16,395 nt of DNA. Source: Planctomycetota bacterium (GTDB lineage Bacteria > Planctomycetota > Planctomycetia > Pirellulales > Thermoguttaceae). The notes beneath the pieces are model-generated. The model did not search any database. It saw only the letters and a list, made by a program, of their open reading frames with translations, and had not been told where the DNA came from. The stretch spans positions 1 to 16,395 of the forward strand of contig JAJYGU010000251.1 in the NCBI GenBank assembly GCA_021784975.1. The letters are read 5' to 3'. Of this stretch, positions 6,533 through 15,000 are shown in pieces; position 1 is the stretch's first letter; the number at the start of each line of letters is the position of its first letter. The translations under genes were made by a program, and so were the position numbers.

Positions 6533-7282
6533 ATGAACCGGTGTGGAGACTATTCCTCCGACGGGACGACGGGGGCTCCGAAGCGTATCAGACGAGCTTT
6601 GGCCCTGTTGTTCAGCGCGCACGAGCTTGCGGTGCAACTGGCAACGGGCCGTTGGGACTTTGCCATTAAGATTGCCACCCTGCGCGAACTGGGTTTGACC
6701 GGCAGTGACTTCCGCTGGTTGGCGTGCAAGGGACTGGTGGAGCATGCTCGCGAGGTAACGTTGCCGGGCGACCCTCGGCGGCAATTTCAGCCGCAAGGCG
6801 AGGGCAACTTTTCGGCGAGAACGTGTTTCGTGCTGGCCGAGGCCGGGGTGGCCGAAGCCCGCCGGCTGCAGGCCGCTCGCAAGCCGGCGAAGCCCGCAGC
6901 CACCACGCCGAACCATTCCAACCATAGTCCGGTGGCGGTCAAGATCGACGCCGGTTCCGGACGGCTAAGCCCGCGCTGGGACGCCGCCCGTCGCGAACTG
7001 CGTTTCGGACCGCACTTGATCAAAGCATTTCGCAGCCCTTCACCGAACCAAGAGATGATACTCACGGTGTTTGAAGAGGAGGGTTGGCCTTCGCGGATCG
7101 ACGACCCGCTGCCGCCGCATCCCGAAATGCTGGCCCAGCAACGGCTCCACGATACGCTCAAGAGCCTGAACCGGAACCAACACCAACGGTTGATCCGCTT
7201 CGTCGGCGACGGCACCGGCCAGGGCGTGTGCTGGGAGCCGGCCTCGGAGGACGGCTGCCGCCCGGCGTCTGGTGTAGTTTGA
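6533..7282 (+). CDS. Planctomycete-type protein, possible winged helix
   Basis: Encodes 249 aa with a good Shine-Dalgarno. Two parts are visible. Residues about 15-112 read as mostly helical with a possible helix-turn-helix and wing (RELGLTGSDFRWLACKGLVEH, then a basic QF stretch and NFSARTCFVLAEAG). A low-complexity Ala/Pro/Lys linker follows (about 113-135). Residues about 145-236 form a compact second domain, with RRELRFG, K-x-F-R-x-P-x-x-N-Q-E at about 164-174, a GWPSRIDDPLPP block, a helix RLHDTLKSLNRNQ and a terminal RFVGDGTGQGVCWE. I recognise this C-terminal pattern from hypothetical proteins repeatedly seen in planctomycete genomes; no function is assigned. A DNA-binding role is inference from the winged-helix look. 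It lies 35 bp upstream of the GH2-like gene on the same strand, so it could be co-transcribed with or regulate it. Confidence 0.72.
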   Translation: MNRCGDYSSDGTTGAPKRIRRALALLFSAHELAVQLATGRWDFAIKIATLRELGLTGSDFRWLACKGLVEHAREVTLPGDPRRQFQPQGEGNFSARTCFVLAEAGVAEARRLQAARKPAKPAATTPNHSNHSPVAVKIDAGSGRLSPRWDAARRELRFGPHLIKAFRSPSPNQEMILTVFEEEGWPSRIDDPLPPHPEMLAQQRLHDTLKSLNRNQHQRLIRFVGDGTGQGVCWEPASEDGCRPASGVV

Positions 7283-7307
7283 CATTTCCCTCCGTCTAGT
7301 GTAAAGA
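7279..7307 (+). promoter_or_regulatory. Candidate sigma70-type promoter for the glycosidase pair
   Basis: A perfect -35 hexamer TTGACA (7279-7284) contains the stop codon of the preceding gene. After a 17-base spacer comes TAAAGA (7302-7307), a weak -10 with 3 of 6 consensus bases. Transcription would start close to the ATG at 7318, giving a very short leader; that fits the absence of a Shine-Dalgarno before 7318. The -10 is poor, so this remains tentative. Confidence 0.35.
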
Positions 7308-7317
7308 ATGTCTTACT

Positions 7318-9471
7318 ATGCCCCGCCATTTCTGTTTGTTTGCCGCCGTCCCTCTGTTCCTGCCGGCGCTTACGTCGGCCGCTCAAGCCCAACTGGCTCG
7401 CAGAACGATTTTCCTCGACGGCGTTTGGCAGCTCGCCGAAGGGAAGCTGAATGCGCCGCCCACGGCCTCCGACGCCTTCCACCACACGGTACCGGTGCCA
7501 GGGCTGGTGTCGTTGGCCACTCCGGCGTTTATCGAGCCGGGCCCCAAGGTGAAGAACCGTCGAGAATACCGGCAGAAAGACCCCCGACGGGACGCCTTCT
7601 GGTATCGACGCGCCTTCACCGTCGAGGGACCGCTCCCCGCGGTAGCGCGGCTGAAGGTCTTCAAGGCCCTGTTCGGCACGAAGGTCTTCCTCAACGATCA
7701 ATTGCTCGGCGAACACCGACCCTGCTTCACGCCGGGTTATTTTGACGCTAAGCCGGCCCTCAAGGCGGGTGAAAACGAATTGCTCATCCGCGTCGGGGCC
7801 GATCGGGATGCGGTGACCACCGCCATTCCCTCCGGCTTCGACTATGAAAAAGTCCGCTACCTACCGGGAATCTTCGACTCGGTGCAACTGATCCTCTCCG
7901 GCACGCCGCACTTCGAGACCGTCCAGGTGGCGCCGGACATTGCCGCCGGCGCGGCCCGCGTCCAGGCCAAAGTCCGCAACACCGCCGCGACGCAAACCGC
8001 CACCTTCGCCTTCACCATCCGCGAGGCCAAGAGTGGTAAGGTGGTCGGAAACTTCATCACCGAAGCGAGGGAGATTCCCGGCGGCGGGGAGACGACCATC
8101 GACGTGCGGGTTCCGATCGCCGGCTGCCGGCTCTGGTCGCCCGAAGACCCGTTCCTCTACCGGTTGGAAGCCGAATCCGGCAGCGATTGCGTTTCCACCC
8201 GCTTCGGCATGCGGACCTTCAAGCTCGATCCGGTCACGGGTCAGGCGGTGCTCAACGGCAAGCCGTATTTCCTGCGCGGCAGCAACATCACCCTCTACCG
8301 CTTCTTCGAGGATTCTGAGTGCGGCAACCTGCCTTGGCGGTCCGACTGGGTGCGGACGCTCCACCAGCGCATCAAGGACATGCACTGGAACTGCCTGCGG
8401 TACTGCATCGGCTACCCGCCCGAGGCGTGGTACGACGTGGCTGACGAGTTGGGCATTCTCATTCAGGATGAGTTTCCGCTGTGGTGCGGCGGTGCGAGTT
8501 GGTCCACCTGGCCGCCGGCGCTCAATCGGCATGAACTGGCCCGCGAGTACGCCGAGGACCTGCGCGAGAAGTGGAACCATCCGTGCGTGGCAATCTGGGA
8601 CGCCGACAATGAAACCACCAGCCCGGAAACCGGCCCGGCCATCCAGCAGGTGCGCGGGTGGGACCTCAGCAATCGGCCGTGGGACAACAGCTACATGCCG
8701 CCGCAAGAGCCGGGCGACTGTTTGGAAGTGCATCCCTACCATTTCAATAAACCGGGCTACAAGCTGGCGGACTTGGCCACCGCGAATCCCGACCCGCGGC
8801 CGGCCGGCAAGGACCATCATGCGGCCATTATCAACGAGTACGGTTGGCTATGGCTGAATCGCGACGGCACGCCGACCACGCTTACCCAAGCCCTCTACAC
8901 GAGACTCTTGGGCCCCAATTCCACCACTGCCCAGCGGCGGCACCTCTATGCCACCTACACGGCGGCGGAAACCGAGTTCTGGCGTGCCCACCGCAAGGCG
9001 GCCGCAGTGATGCACTTCACCAGCTTGGGCTACTCCCGCTCCGATGGCCAGACCAGCGACCACTGGTTGCCGGGCGTCGAAAAGCTGGTCTGGGAGCCGG
9101 AGTTCTACCGGTACGTCCGCGATGCCTTCGCCCCGGTCGGCCTGATGACCGGCTTCTTCCAGCCGCAGGCGGAAGCCGGCAGCGCGGTCAAGATTCCCAT
9201 CACCGTGATCAACGACTTGGACAAACGCTGGACTGGCCCGGTCCGCTTGCGCCTGATCCGCGGCGGCAAAACCGTTCAGGACGTCAGCAAGCACGCTTCC
9301 TGCGAGCCGTTGGGCACGACCAAGGTCGATTTCCAGCTCACCTTCCCGCTAACACCCGGCCCGTGCATGATTGAGGCTCGTTTGCAAATGCCGGCTGGGC
9401 AAAGCGTTTCCAGCGTCCGCGACGTGAAGGTCATCACCTCGTCCCTGCAATCCAGCCACAAAGAACCCTAA
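7318..9471 (+). CDS. Secreted GH2-like glycoside hydrolase
   Basis: Encodes 717 aa with a signal peptide (1-24, cleavage after AAQA). The order is a jelly-roll sugar-binding domain (about 25-190, with DGVWQLAEG, WYRRAF and FLNDQLLGEH), an immunoglobulin-like domain (about 195-300), a TIM barrel (about 305-600, entering with LNGKPYFLRGSN) and a C-terminal beta domain (about 615-705). This is the usual layout of glycoside hydrolase family 2 (beta-galactosidase, beta-mannosidase, beta-glucuronidase). The acid/base candidate is Glu432 in WDADNE, which keeps the family N-E pair but not the preceding Gly. The nucleophile candidate is Glu507 in INEYGW. The enzyme should release sugars outside the cytoplasm by a retaining mechanism; sugar specificity cannot be read from sequence. 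It is one base upstream of the six-hairpin glycosidase, so the two are co-translated. No Shine-Dalgarno is evident at its start. Confidence 0.87.
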   Translation: MPRHFCLFAAVPLFLPALTSAAQAQLARRTIFLDGVWQLAEGKLNAPPTASDAFHHTVPVPGLVSLATPAFIEPGPKVKNRREYRQKDPRRDAFWYRRAFTVEGPLPAVARLKVFKALFGTKVFLNDQLLGEHRPCFTPGYFDAKPALKAGENELLIRVGADRDAVTTAIPSGFDYEKVRYLPGIFDSVQLILSGTPHFETVQVAPDIAAGAARVQAKVRNTAATQTATFAFTIREAKSGKVVGNFITEAREIPGGGETTIDVRVPIAGCRLWSPEDPFLYRLEAESGSDCVSTRFGMRTFKLDPVTGQAVLNGKPYFLRGSNITLYRFFEDSECGNLPWRSDWVRTLHQRIKDMHWNCLRYCIGYPPEAWYDVADELGILIQDEFPLWCGGASWSTWPPALNRHELAREYAEDLREKWNHPCVAIWDADNETTSPETGPAIQQVRGWDLSNRPWDNSYMPPQEPGDCLEVHPYHFNKPGYKLADLATANPDPRPAGKDHHAAIINEYGWLWLNRDGTPTTLTQALYTRLLGPNSTTAQRRHLYATYTAAETEFWRAHRKAAAVMHFTSLGYSRSDGQTSDHWLPGVEKLVWEPEFYRYVRDAFAPVGLMTGFFQPQAEAGSAVKIPITVINDLDKRWTGPVRLRLIRGGKTVQDVSKHASCEPLGTTKVDFQLTFPLTPGPCMIEARLQMPAGQSVSSVRDVKVITSSLQSSHKEP

Positions 9472-9472
9472 C

Positions 9473-11542
9473 ATGCGACCTGCAAGACTCGCTTCTCTTC
9501 TGCTCATTCTGCCCGCCCTAGTCTTCTCGGCTCAGGCTGCCCCGCTCCGCTGCGACTTTCGCTACGCTCCGCCGGAGTGGCAGGCGTCGATCTGCTTGCC
9601 CGACGATCCGCACAAGACGCTGGTGGATAAGAGCGGCCAGTTGCTGTACGACTACCACCGCGGCGGCCGCGAGTTCGGCACGCGGGTGTGGGTGGAAGTC
9701 GCTGACGGGACCGCTTGGAAGCACCAACAGCTTTTCTCGCCACGGGTGCCGATCGTGCAGACGACCTACGAGGCCGCCGGGCTCAAGATCGTCCAGGAGG
9801 CATTTGCGGTAACCGCCCCGTCGCAAAAATCGCCGGGCGGCGCGCGCGACGACGTGTTGCTCGTTCAGGTCGCCAACACCTCGACCGAGCCCCGCCCGTT
9901 GAAACCGCGGCTGGTAGTCGACACGGTGTTGCCCTTCCAATTCTCGCCGGGCGACCACCAGGCGTTGATTGGCCATCACCAGTCTCTTCGCGCGTCACTG
10001 GCCATGACCGGCATTGCGGCCGGCAAGGAGACGCGCCGGGTCATTCAACTGGATACAATCACCGTTCCGCCGGGCAAGACGAGCGCGTTTGCCGTCTTCT
10101 ACGGCGGCGGGCAAGGCGACGGCTCGGCGCCTTTGGGGCGGGCCCTGAGCGCCCGCCAGGCGGCGGTGGCCTACTGGCAGCACGCGCCGCTGCCGTGGGA
10201 CCGCGTGCAGGTGCCCGATCCGGCCATCCAGGCCCTGCTGGACTCGTCGGTCCGCAACATCTGGCAGGCCCGCGAGATCAAGAAGCACCTGCCGGCCTTC
10301 CAGGTCGGACCGACCTGCTACCGCGGCCTGTGGGTCGTCGACGGCGCCTTTCTATTGGAGGCGGCGGCCATGCTCGGCGCCGGCGACCAGGCCCGCGGCG
10401 GGGTGGCCTATGAATTGACCTACCAGAAGCCCGACGGCCGCATCGAGGTCATGAAGAATTACTCGAAAGAGAACGGCATCGTGCTCTGGACCTGCGTGCG
10501 GCATGCGCAACTTACCCAGGACAAGGCCTGGCTGGAATCGCAGTGGCCGAAACTCGAGCGGATCGCCGAGTACATCCAGCGGCTGCGTCAAGAGTCGCTG
10601 AAAGACAATACGCCCCTGGACGACGGCCTGATTCCGCCGGGCTTCATCGACGGCGGCTTGGATGGCAACGGCCAGCCGGAATACTCCAACACCCACTGGA
10701 ACCTGGTCGGCCTGCGGGCCTTCATCAAGGCCGCCCGCTGGCTAGGCAAGACCGAGACTGCCGACGCCTGGCAGCGGGAGTACGACGATTTTCTGGCCGC
10801 TTTCCGCAAGGCCGAGGCCCGCGACCTCCGCAAGGACTCGCACGGCAACCTTTATCTGCCGATTCTCATGGGCGACGCCGGCGGGAAACAACTGCCGCAG
10901 CGGGCCCAGTGGACGTTTTGCCACGCCGTCTATCCCGGCCAGGTCTTCGACCAATCTGATCCGATGGTTGCCGGCAACCTGGCCATGCTTCAGGCCACCG
11001 AGCGCGAAGGCATGGTCTATGGCACCGGCTGGGACCCCACCGGCATCTGGAATTATTTCGCCTCCTTCTACGGCCACGCCTGGCTCTGGCAGGGCAACGG
11101 CCGCAAGGCCGCCGAGGTCCTCTACGCCTTCGCCAACCACGCCGCCCCGGTGTTGGATTGGCGCGAGGAACAATCGCTCCGCGGCCAGCCTTTCCGCAAG
11201 GTCGGCGACATGCCGCACAACTGGGCCAGCGCCGAGTTCATTCGGTTGACCGTGCATCTGCTGGCCCTCGACCGCGGCGACGAACTGCACCTGCTGGAAG
11301 GCATGCCCGCCGAGTGGCTCGCCGCGGGCATGAAGACCGAACTGCGGGGCGTGGCCACGCCCTTCGGCCCGCTTCAGCTTGTGGTCCAGGTCGCCGCCGA
11401 CGGCAAGACGGCCACCCTACGCGTCGCCTCGCTCGGCGAGAACTGCGAGGCGGTGGTGGTCCATTTGCCCGGCGGCGGCAGGCGGCGGATCCCGCCCCGG
11501 CAAGGCGGCACGATCACCTTTCAGGTCGGCCGCGGGAGGTAA
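9473..11542 (+). CDS. Secreted six-hairpin (alpha/alpha)6 glycosidase
   Basis: Encodes 689 aa with a signal peptide (1-22, cleavage after SAQA). Residues about 23-235 form an N-terminal beta domain. Residues about 250-610 read as an (alpha/alpha)6 barrel of the six-hairpin glycosidase superfamily, with YRGLWVVDGAFLLEAA (Asp290), EYSNTHW (Glu403), GTGWDPTGIWNY and PHNWASAEFIRL (Glu588). These acidic residues are active-site candidates. The C-terminus (about 615-689) is a beta-sandwich cap. This architecture is shared by families such as GH78 (rhamnosidase), GH95 (fucosidase) and GH63, and I cannot choose between them. The ATG follows the GH2-like stop after one base with no strong ribosome site, so translation is probably coupled. 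Its last 22 bp overlap the convergent gene at 11521. Confidence 0.85.
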   Translation: MRPARLASLLLILPALVFSAQAAPLRCDFRYAPPEWQASICLPDDPHKTLVDKSGQLLYDYHRGGREFGTRVWVEVADGTAWKHQQLFSPRVPIVQTTYEAAGLKIVQEAFAVTAPSQKSPGGARDDVLLVQVANTSTEPRPLKPRLVVDTVLPFQFSPGDHQALIGHHQSLRASLAMTGIAAGKETRRVIQLDTITVPPGKTSAFAVFYGGGQGDGSAPLGRALSARQAAVAYWQHAPLPWDRVQVPDPAIQALLDSSVRNIWQAREIKKHLPAFQVGPTCYRGLWVVDGAFLLEAAAMLGAGDQARGGVAYELTYQKPDGRIEVMKNYSKENGIVLWTCVRHAQLTQDKAWLESQWPKLERIAEYIQRLRQESLKDNTPLDDGLIPPGFIDGGLDGNGQPEYSNTHWNLVGLRAFIKAARWLGKTETADAWQREYDDFLAAFRKAEARDLRKDSHGNLYLPILMGDAGGKQLPQRAQWTFCHAVYPGQVFDQSDPMVAGNLAMLQATEREGMVYGTGWDPTGIWNYFASFYGHAWLWQGNGRKAAEVLYAFANHAAPVLDWREEQSLRGQPFRKVGDMPHNWASAEFIRLTVHLLALDRGDELHLLEGMPAEWLAAGMKTELRGVATPFGPLQLVVQVAADGKTATLRVASLGENCEAVVVHLPGGGRRRIPPRQGGTITFQVGRGR

Positions 11543-11892
11543 CAAAAGGTCCAGATCAAGGCCTTCTCGCTCTGGCGAGCGGGCGGGGCGAGCGTGGCCT
11601 TCCCGGCCAAGCGTTCGCCGTGGAGTTCTACGACCCAATCGCTGCCCATTGGTTCTTGCCGCTGGTAGGTGCCTTGATCCCAACGGGTTACAAAGCCCCG
11701 CCCGCCGGAGATCGGCCCTTCGTATTCGAGGTAGGCCAGGCGGTGATCCGGCAGGCTCGTGCAGCGTAACTCCCGATTCGACTGCGGCTGCTCGGTCAGG
11801 GACCAGGTCTTCAGGATGTCGCCGGCCTCGAACATCAGGTCGTAGTGCGATCCGGCGTCGGTCTGGTGATGGAGGACCACAAATCGCGGCAT
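11521..11892 (-). CDS. Stand-alone LigD-type 3'-phosphoesterase protein
   Basis: Encodes 123 aa from the ATG at 11892. Starting at MPRFVVLHH matches the family N-terminus, and the 13 in-frame codons upstream enter the palindromic repeat. The whole protein matches the DNA polymerase LigD phosphoesterase domain (also called the DNA polymerase ligase N-terminal domain): HHQT (8-11), SHYDLMFE (15-22, His16 and Asp18) and LPDHRLAYLEYEGPISGG (47-64, His50). In LigD these His/Asp residues bind a divalent metal and trim 3'-phosphate or ribonucleotide ends during non-homologous end joining. Here the domain stands alone at its usual length with the key residues kept. No ligase, polymerase or Ku gene is in the window. 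Its 3' end overlaps the six-hairpin gene tail to tail by 22 bp. It lies downstream of the sensor kinase on the same strand, separated by a palindromic repeat. No Shine-Dalgarno is visible. Confidence 0.87.
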   Translation of the reverse strand: MPRFVVLHHQTDAGSHYDLMFEAGDILKTWSLTEQPQSNRELRCTSLPDHRLAYLEYEGPISGGRGFVTRWDQGTYQRQEPMGSDWVVELHGERLAGKATLAPPARQSEKALIWTFCYLPRPT

Positions 11893-11917
11893 GGTGGTTG
11901 GCCCGGGTGGCGCGTAA

Positions 11918-11993
11918 GGGGACAGGCACATTTTTCGCCTTCAGCCGTCTACAGCGGGGAGAGCGAAAGGAAGCGAAAAATGAGCCAGTCCCC
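11918..11993. repeat. Palindromic intergenic repeat (GGGGAC...GTCCCC)
   Basis: The left arm (11918-11938) and right arm (11973-11993) are reverse complements at 19 of 21 positions, separated by 34 bases. Each arm pairs a GGGGAC end with an ATTTTTCGC inner part. The end sequences and T-rich inner arms resemble the hairpin at 3606-3649, so both appear to belong to one repeat family. It sits between the stop of the sensor kinase and the start of the phosphoesterase gene, both minus strand, and could fold in a read-through mRNA and separate their expression. Confidence 0.75.
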
Positions 11994-12002
11994 GGCCTGT
12001 GC

Positions 12003-15000
12003 TCACCCGTCGCCGCCCTCGGCCAAGCGTTCCACGATTTCAATAAGCTCCCGGCGATCGACGGGCTTGCTGATGTAGGTGTTCATGCCGGCCGCCAGAC
12101 ACCGCTCCTGGTCGCTTTTGTAGGCGTGGGCGGTCATGGCAATGATCGGCAGCTTGGCCTTCCTGGGGTCGTCCAGTTTGCGGATGGCGGCGGTGGCCTC
12201 CAATCCGTCCATGATCGGCATCTGCACGTCCATCAACACCAGGTCAAAATCCTCGCGCTGGAACAGCTCCAACGTCTCGGCCCCGTTGCCGGCCACTTCA
12301 ACCTGGTGGCCGCGCTGCCCGAGGGCGTAGCGGATCAACTTCTGGCTAGCCAGCGTGTCTTCGGCCAAGAGGATGCGGAGCGGCCGTCGCGGCGGCGGCA
12401 GTTCGGCGGCGGTCGCAGCCGTCTCGCCAGGCGCAGGCGCGGCGGGGATGCCCAACACCTTGCCGATGGCCGACAGCAGATCGGCCGGGGCCACCGGTTT
12501 ATCCAGGCAGACGACGCCGGCTTCCCGGCAACGGGCGGCAGCGGTGTGCCGCTCGATCGAGGAGAGCATCAGGATCACCGGTCCGGCCAAGGAGCCGCTC
12601 TTGATCCAACTGGCCAGGGTGAAGCCGCCGATGTCGGGGAGGATTGCGTCGGCCAGCACAAACTGGAATTTCCGGCCGCGGCCCACCGCCTCGTGGATTT
12701 TGGTAAGCGCCTCGGGGACGCTGGCGGCGGTCTCCACTTGCATCGACCAGTGCAGTAGGGTCTGCTCCAGGATCAGCCGGCTGGTGGCGTTCTCGGCCAC
12801 TACCAAGGCCGAACCCTCGCGGATGGCGTTTAACACCTGCTGCGCGTCATGCTCTTCGCCACCTGGCTCGGCGGCCAAGCGGGCGCAGAGGCTGAAGTGA
12901 AAGGTGCTGCCTTGGCCGAGCTGGCTCTCGACCCAGATGCGGCCACCCATCAAGTCCACCAACCGGGCGGAGATCGACAGTCCCAATCCCGGCCCCTCGC
13001 GGCGCCGCTCGGCCCCGGCCTGTGCCTGCTCGAAGGACACAAAGAGGTTCTGCTGGTCCTCGGGTGAGATCCCGACGCCGGTGTCTTCGACCGAGAACTC
13101 CAGGCAGACCTCTTGCTCGCCCTTGTCGAGGGCGGTTACCCGTACCGCGATCGTGCCTTTGTGGGTGTACTTGATGGCGTTTCCCAGCAGGTTGGTGAGC
13201 ACCTGCCGGACCCGCAGGGCGTCGCCCAGCAGGTGGTCGGGCACGTCGTCGCCGACGTCGTAGAGCAGTTCCAGGCCCTTCTCGTAGGCCCGAATGCCCA
13301 GCGACTTGACCGTCTTGTCGATCAAGGTCCGCAGGCGGAACGGGGCCGCCTCCAGCCGTAGCCGGCCGGCCTCGATCCGCGACAGATCGAGGATGTCGTT
13401 GAGGAGTTCCAGCAAGGCGCCGGCCGATTCGCGGGCGGTGTCGATATAGTCGCGGACCGTGGGCGAGAGATCTTCGCCCAGGGCCAAGTCGGTCATTCCC
13501 AAGACGGCGTTCATCGGCGTCCGCAGCTCGTGGCTCATGCTCGCCAGGAACTGGCTCTTGGCCAGGTTGGCCGATTGGGCCTCGGCCGCCCGCTGCTCGA
13601 GCGACTGCATCAGGCCGATGCGCTGCATGGCGATGGCCACCTGGTCGGCGACTGCGCCGATCAGGTCCAGGTCCTCCTCGGAGAACGACTCGCGTTGCAG
13701 AGAGCCGAAGGAGAGGGTGCCGATCAGCCGCCCTTGGTTCAGCAGCGGCCGGCAGGCGTAGGCCCGGATGCCGAGCTTGCGGACCCATTCCGCCCGCGGT
13801 TGCTGGGTGGCTTGGATGTGCCGGGCCGCCACCCCGCCGGGGTCGCAGGCGGTGCAGCCGCACACTTCCTGGCCGTAGTCGAGCCACTCGATTTCACCGG
13901 CCGTCTCGGGAGAGACGCCTTCGGCGGAGTTCAGCCGCAGCTTGTTCTGTTGCGGGTCGAGCAAGTAGTTGAAAAACATCTGGCAGTCGAGGTGCTCCAT
14001 CACCCGCCGGCAGAGCGAATCGACGATCTCCTGCGGACGGTCGCTGGCCAGCAACTGGCCGGCGACCTCGGCCAGCAATTCCAAGCGTTCTACGGTCCGC
14101 CGCACCGCCTGCTCGGCCCGCTTCAAGGCGGTGATGTCGTGGAAGGTGACCACCACGCCTTCGATGCGATGGTCGCGGGTGCGGTAGGGAAGCGTGCGGC
14201 GCATGAACCAGCGGCCGTCCTGGGCCTGTACTTGCTGGTCCTTGGGGGCCAGTTTTTCCAGCACCTCTTTGCCGTCGGTCAGCAGATCGCTGATGCTGAA
14301 CTCGGCGGCGATGTGATGGATCGGCCGGCCGACGTCGGAAGGGATGAGGTGAAACAGCTCGACCGCCGCCGGGGTGAACTGCCGGATGTGGAAGCCGGTG
14401 TCGAGGAACAGGGTGGCGATATCGGTGCTGGTCAGCAGATTGTCGAGGTCGTTGGTGGTGGCCTCCAACTGCGACACCTTCTCTTCAAGCTGGTTGTTCA
14501 GCGTGGTCAGCTCTTCGTTGAGCGATTGAAGCTCTTCCTTGGAGGTTTCCAACTCCTCGTTGCTGGATTGCAGCTCCTCGTTCATCGAGACGGCCTCCTC
14601 GTGGGAGGCCTTGAGCTCTTCGTTCGAGCCTTCCAGTTGCTCGATGGCGCTGCTGAGCTCCAGCCGAGTGTCCTGAAGCTCGCGCTCCAGTTGCCGGACG
14701 TATTGCTCTTCGGTCGAGGTCGGGCCGCTCGGCTCGGGGGGCGGCTCCTGGACCTCGGTTCCGCCCTGAAACATGACCAGAAACAGGCCTTCCTCGAAAT
14801 CGGGCAGGTTGACCGGCGTGACCGCGATCTGGACCTGGTAGTAATCGTCGTTCCGCTTCACCCGGCCGGCGTGGACCACTTCGCCGCCGTCCTTGCTGGC
14901 CTGGTGCAAGGCGGAACGGACCTTGGCCCGCAGCCCTTCGCGGACCATGCTCAGCAGTTCGGCGTCAATCTCGCCGGAAGGGACGCGCAGGAAGCGATCG

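Noticed and set aside
7861..8820. 319-codon minus-strand ORF (and a 305-codon plus ORF at 7940-8857)
   Set aside because: Both overlap the GH2-like gene in other frames and show arginine/proline/alanine-rich shadow composition without motifs.
11379..12758. 459-codon plus-strand ORF
   Set aside because: It crosses the end of the six-hairpin gene, all of the phosphoesterase gene and the receiver domains in the wrong frame or strand, with no domain of its own.
12847..13887. 346-codon minus-strand ORF in another frame of the sensor kinase
   Set aside because: The real frame carries the HisKA and HATPase motifs here; this one is a low-complexity frame shadow.
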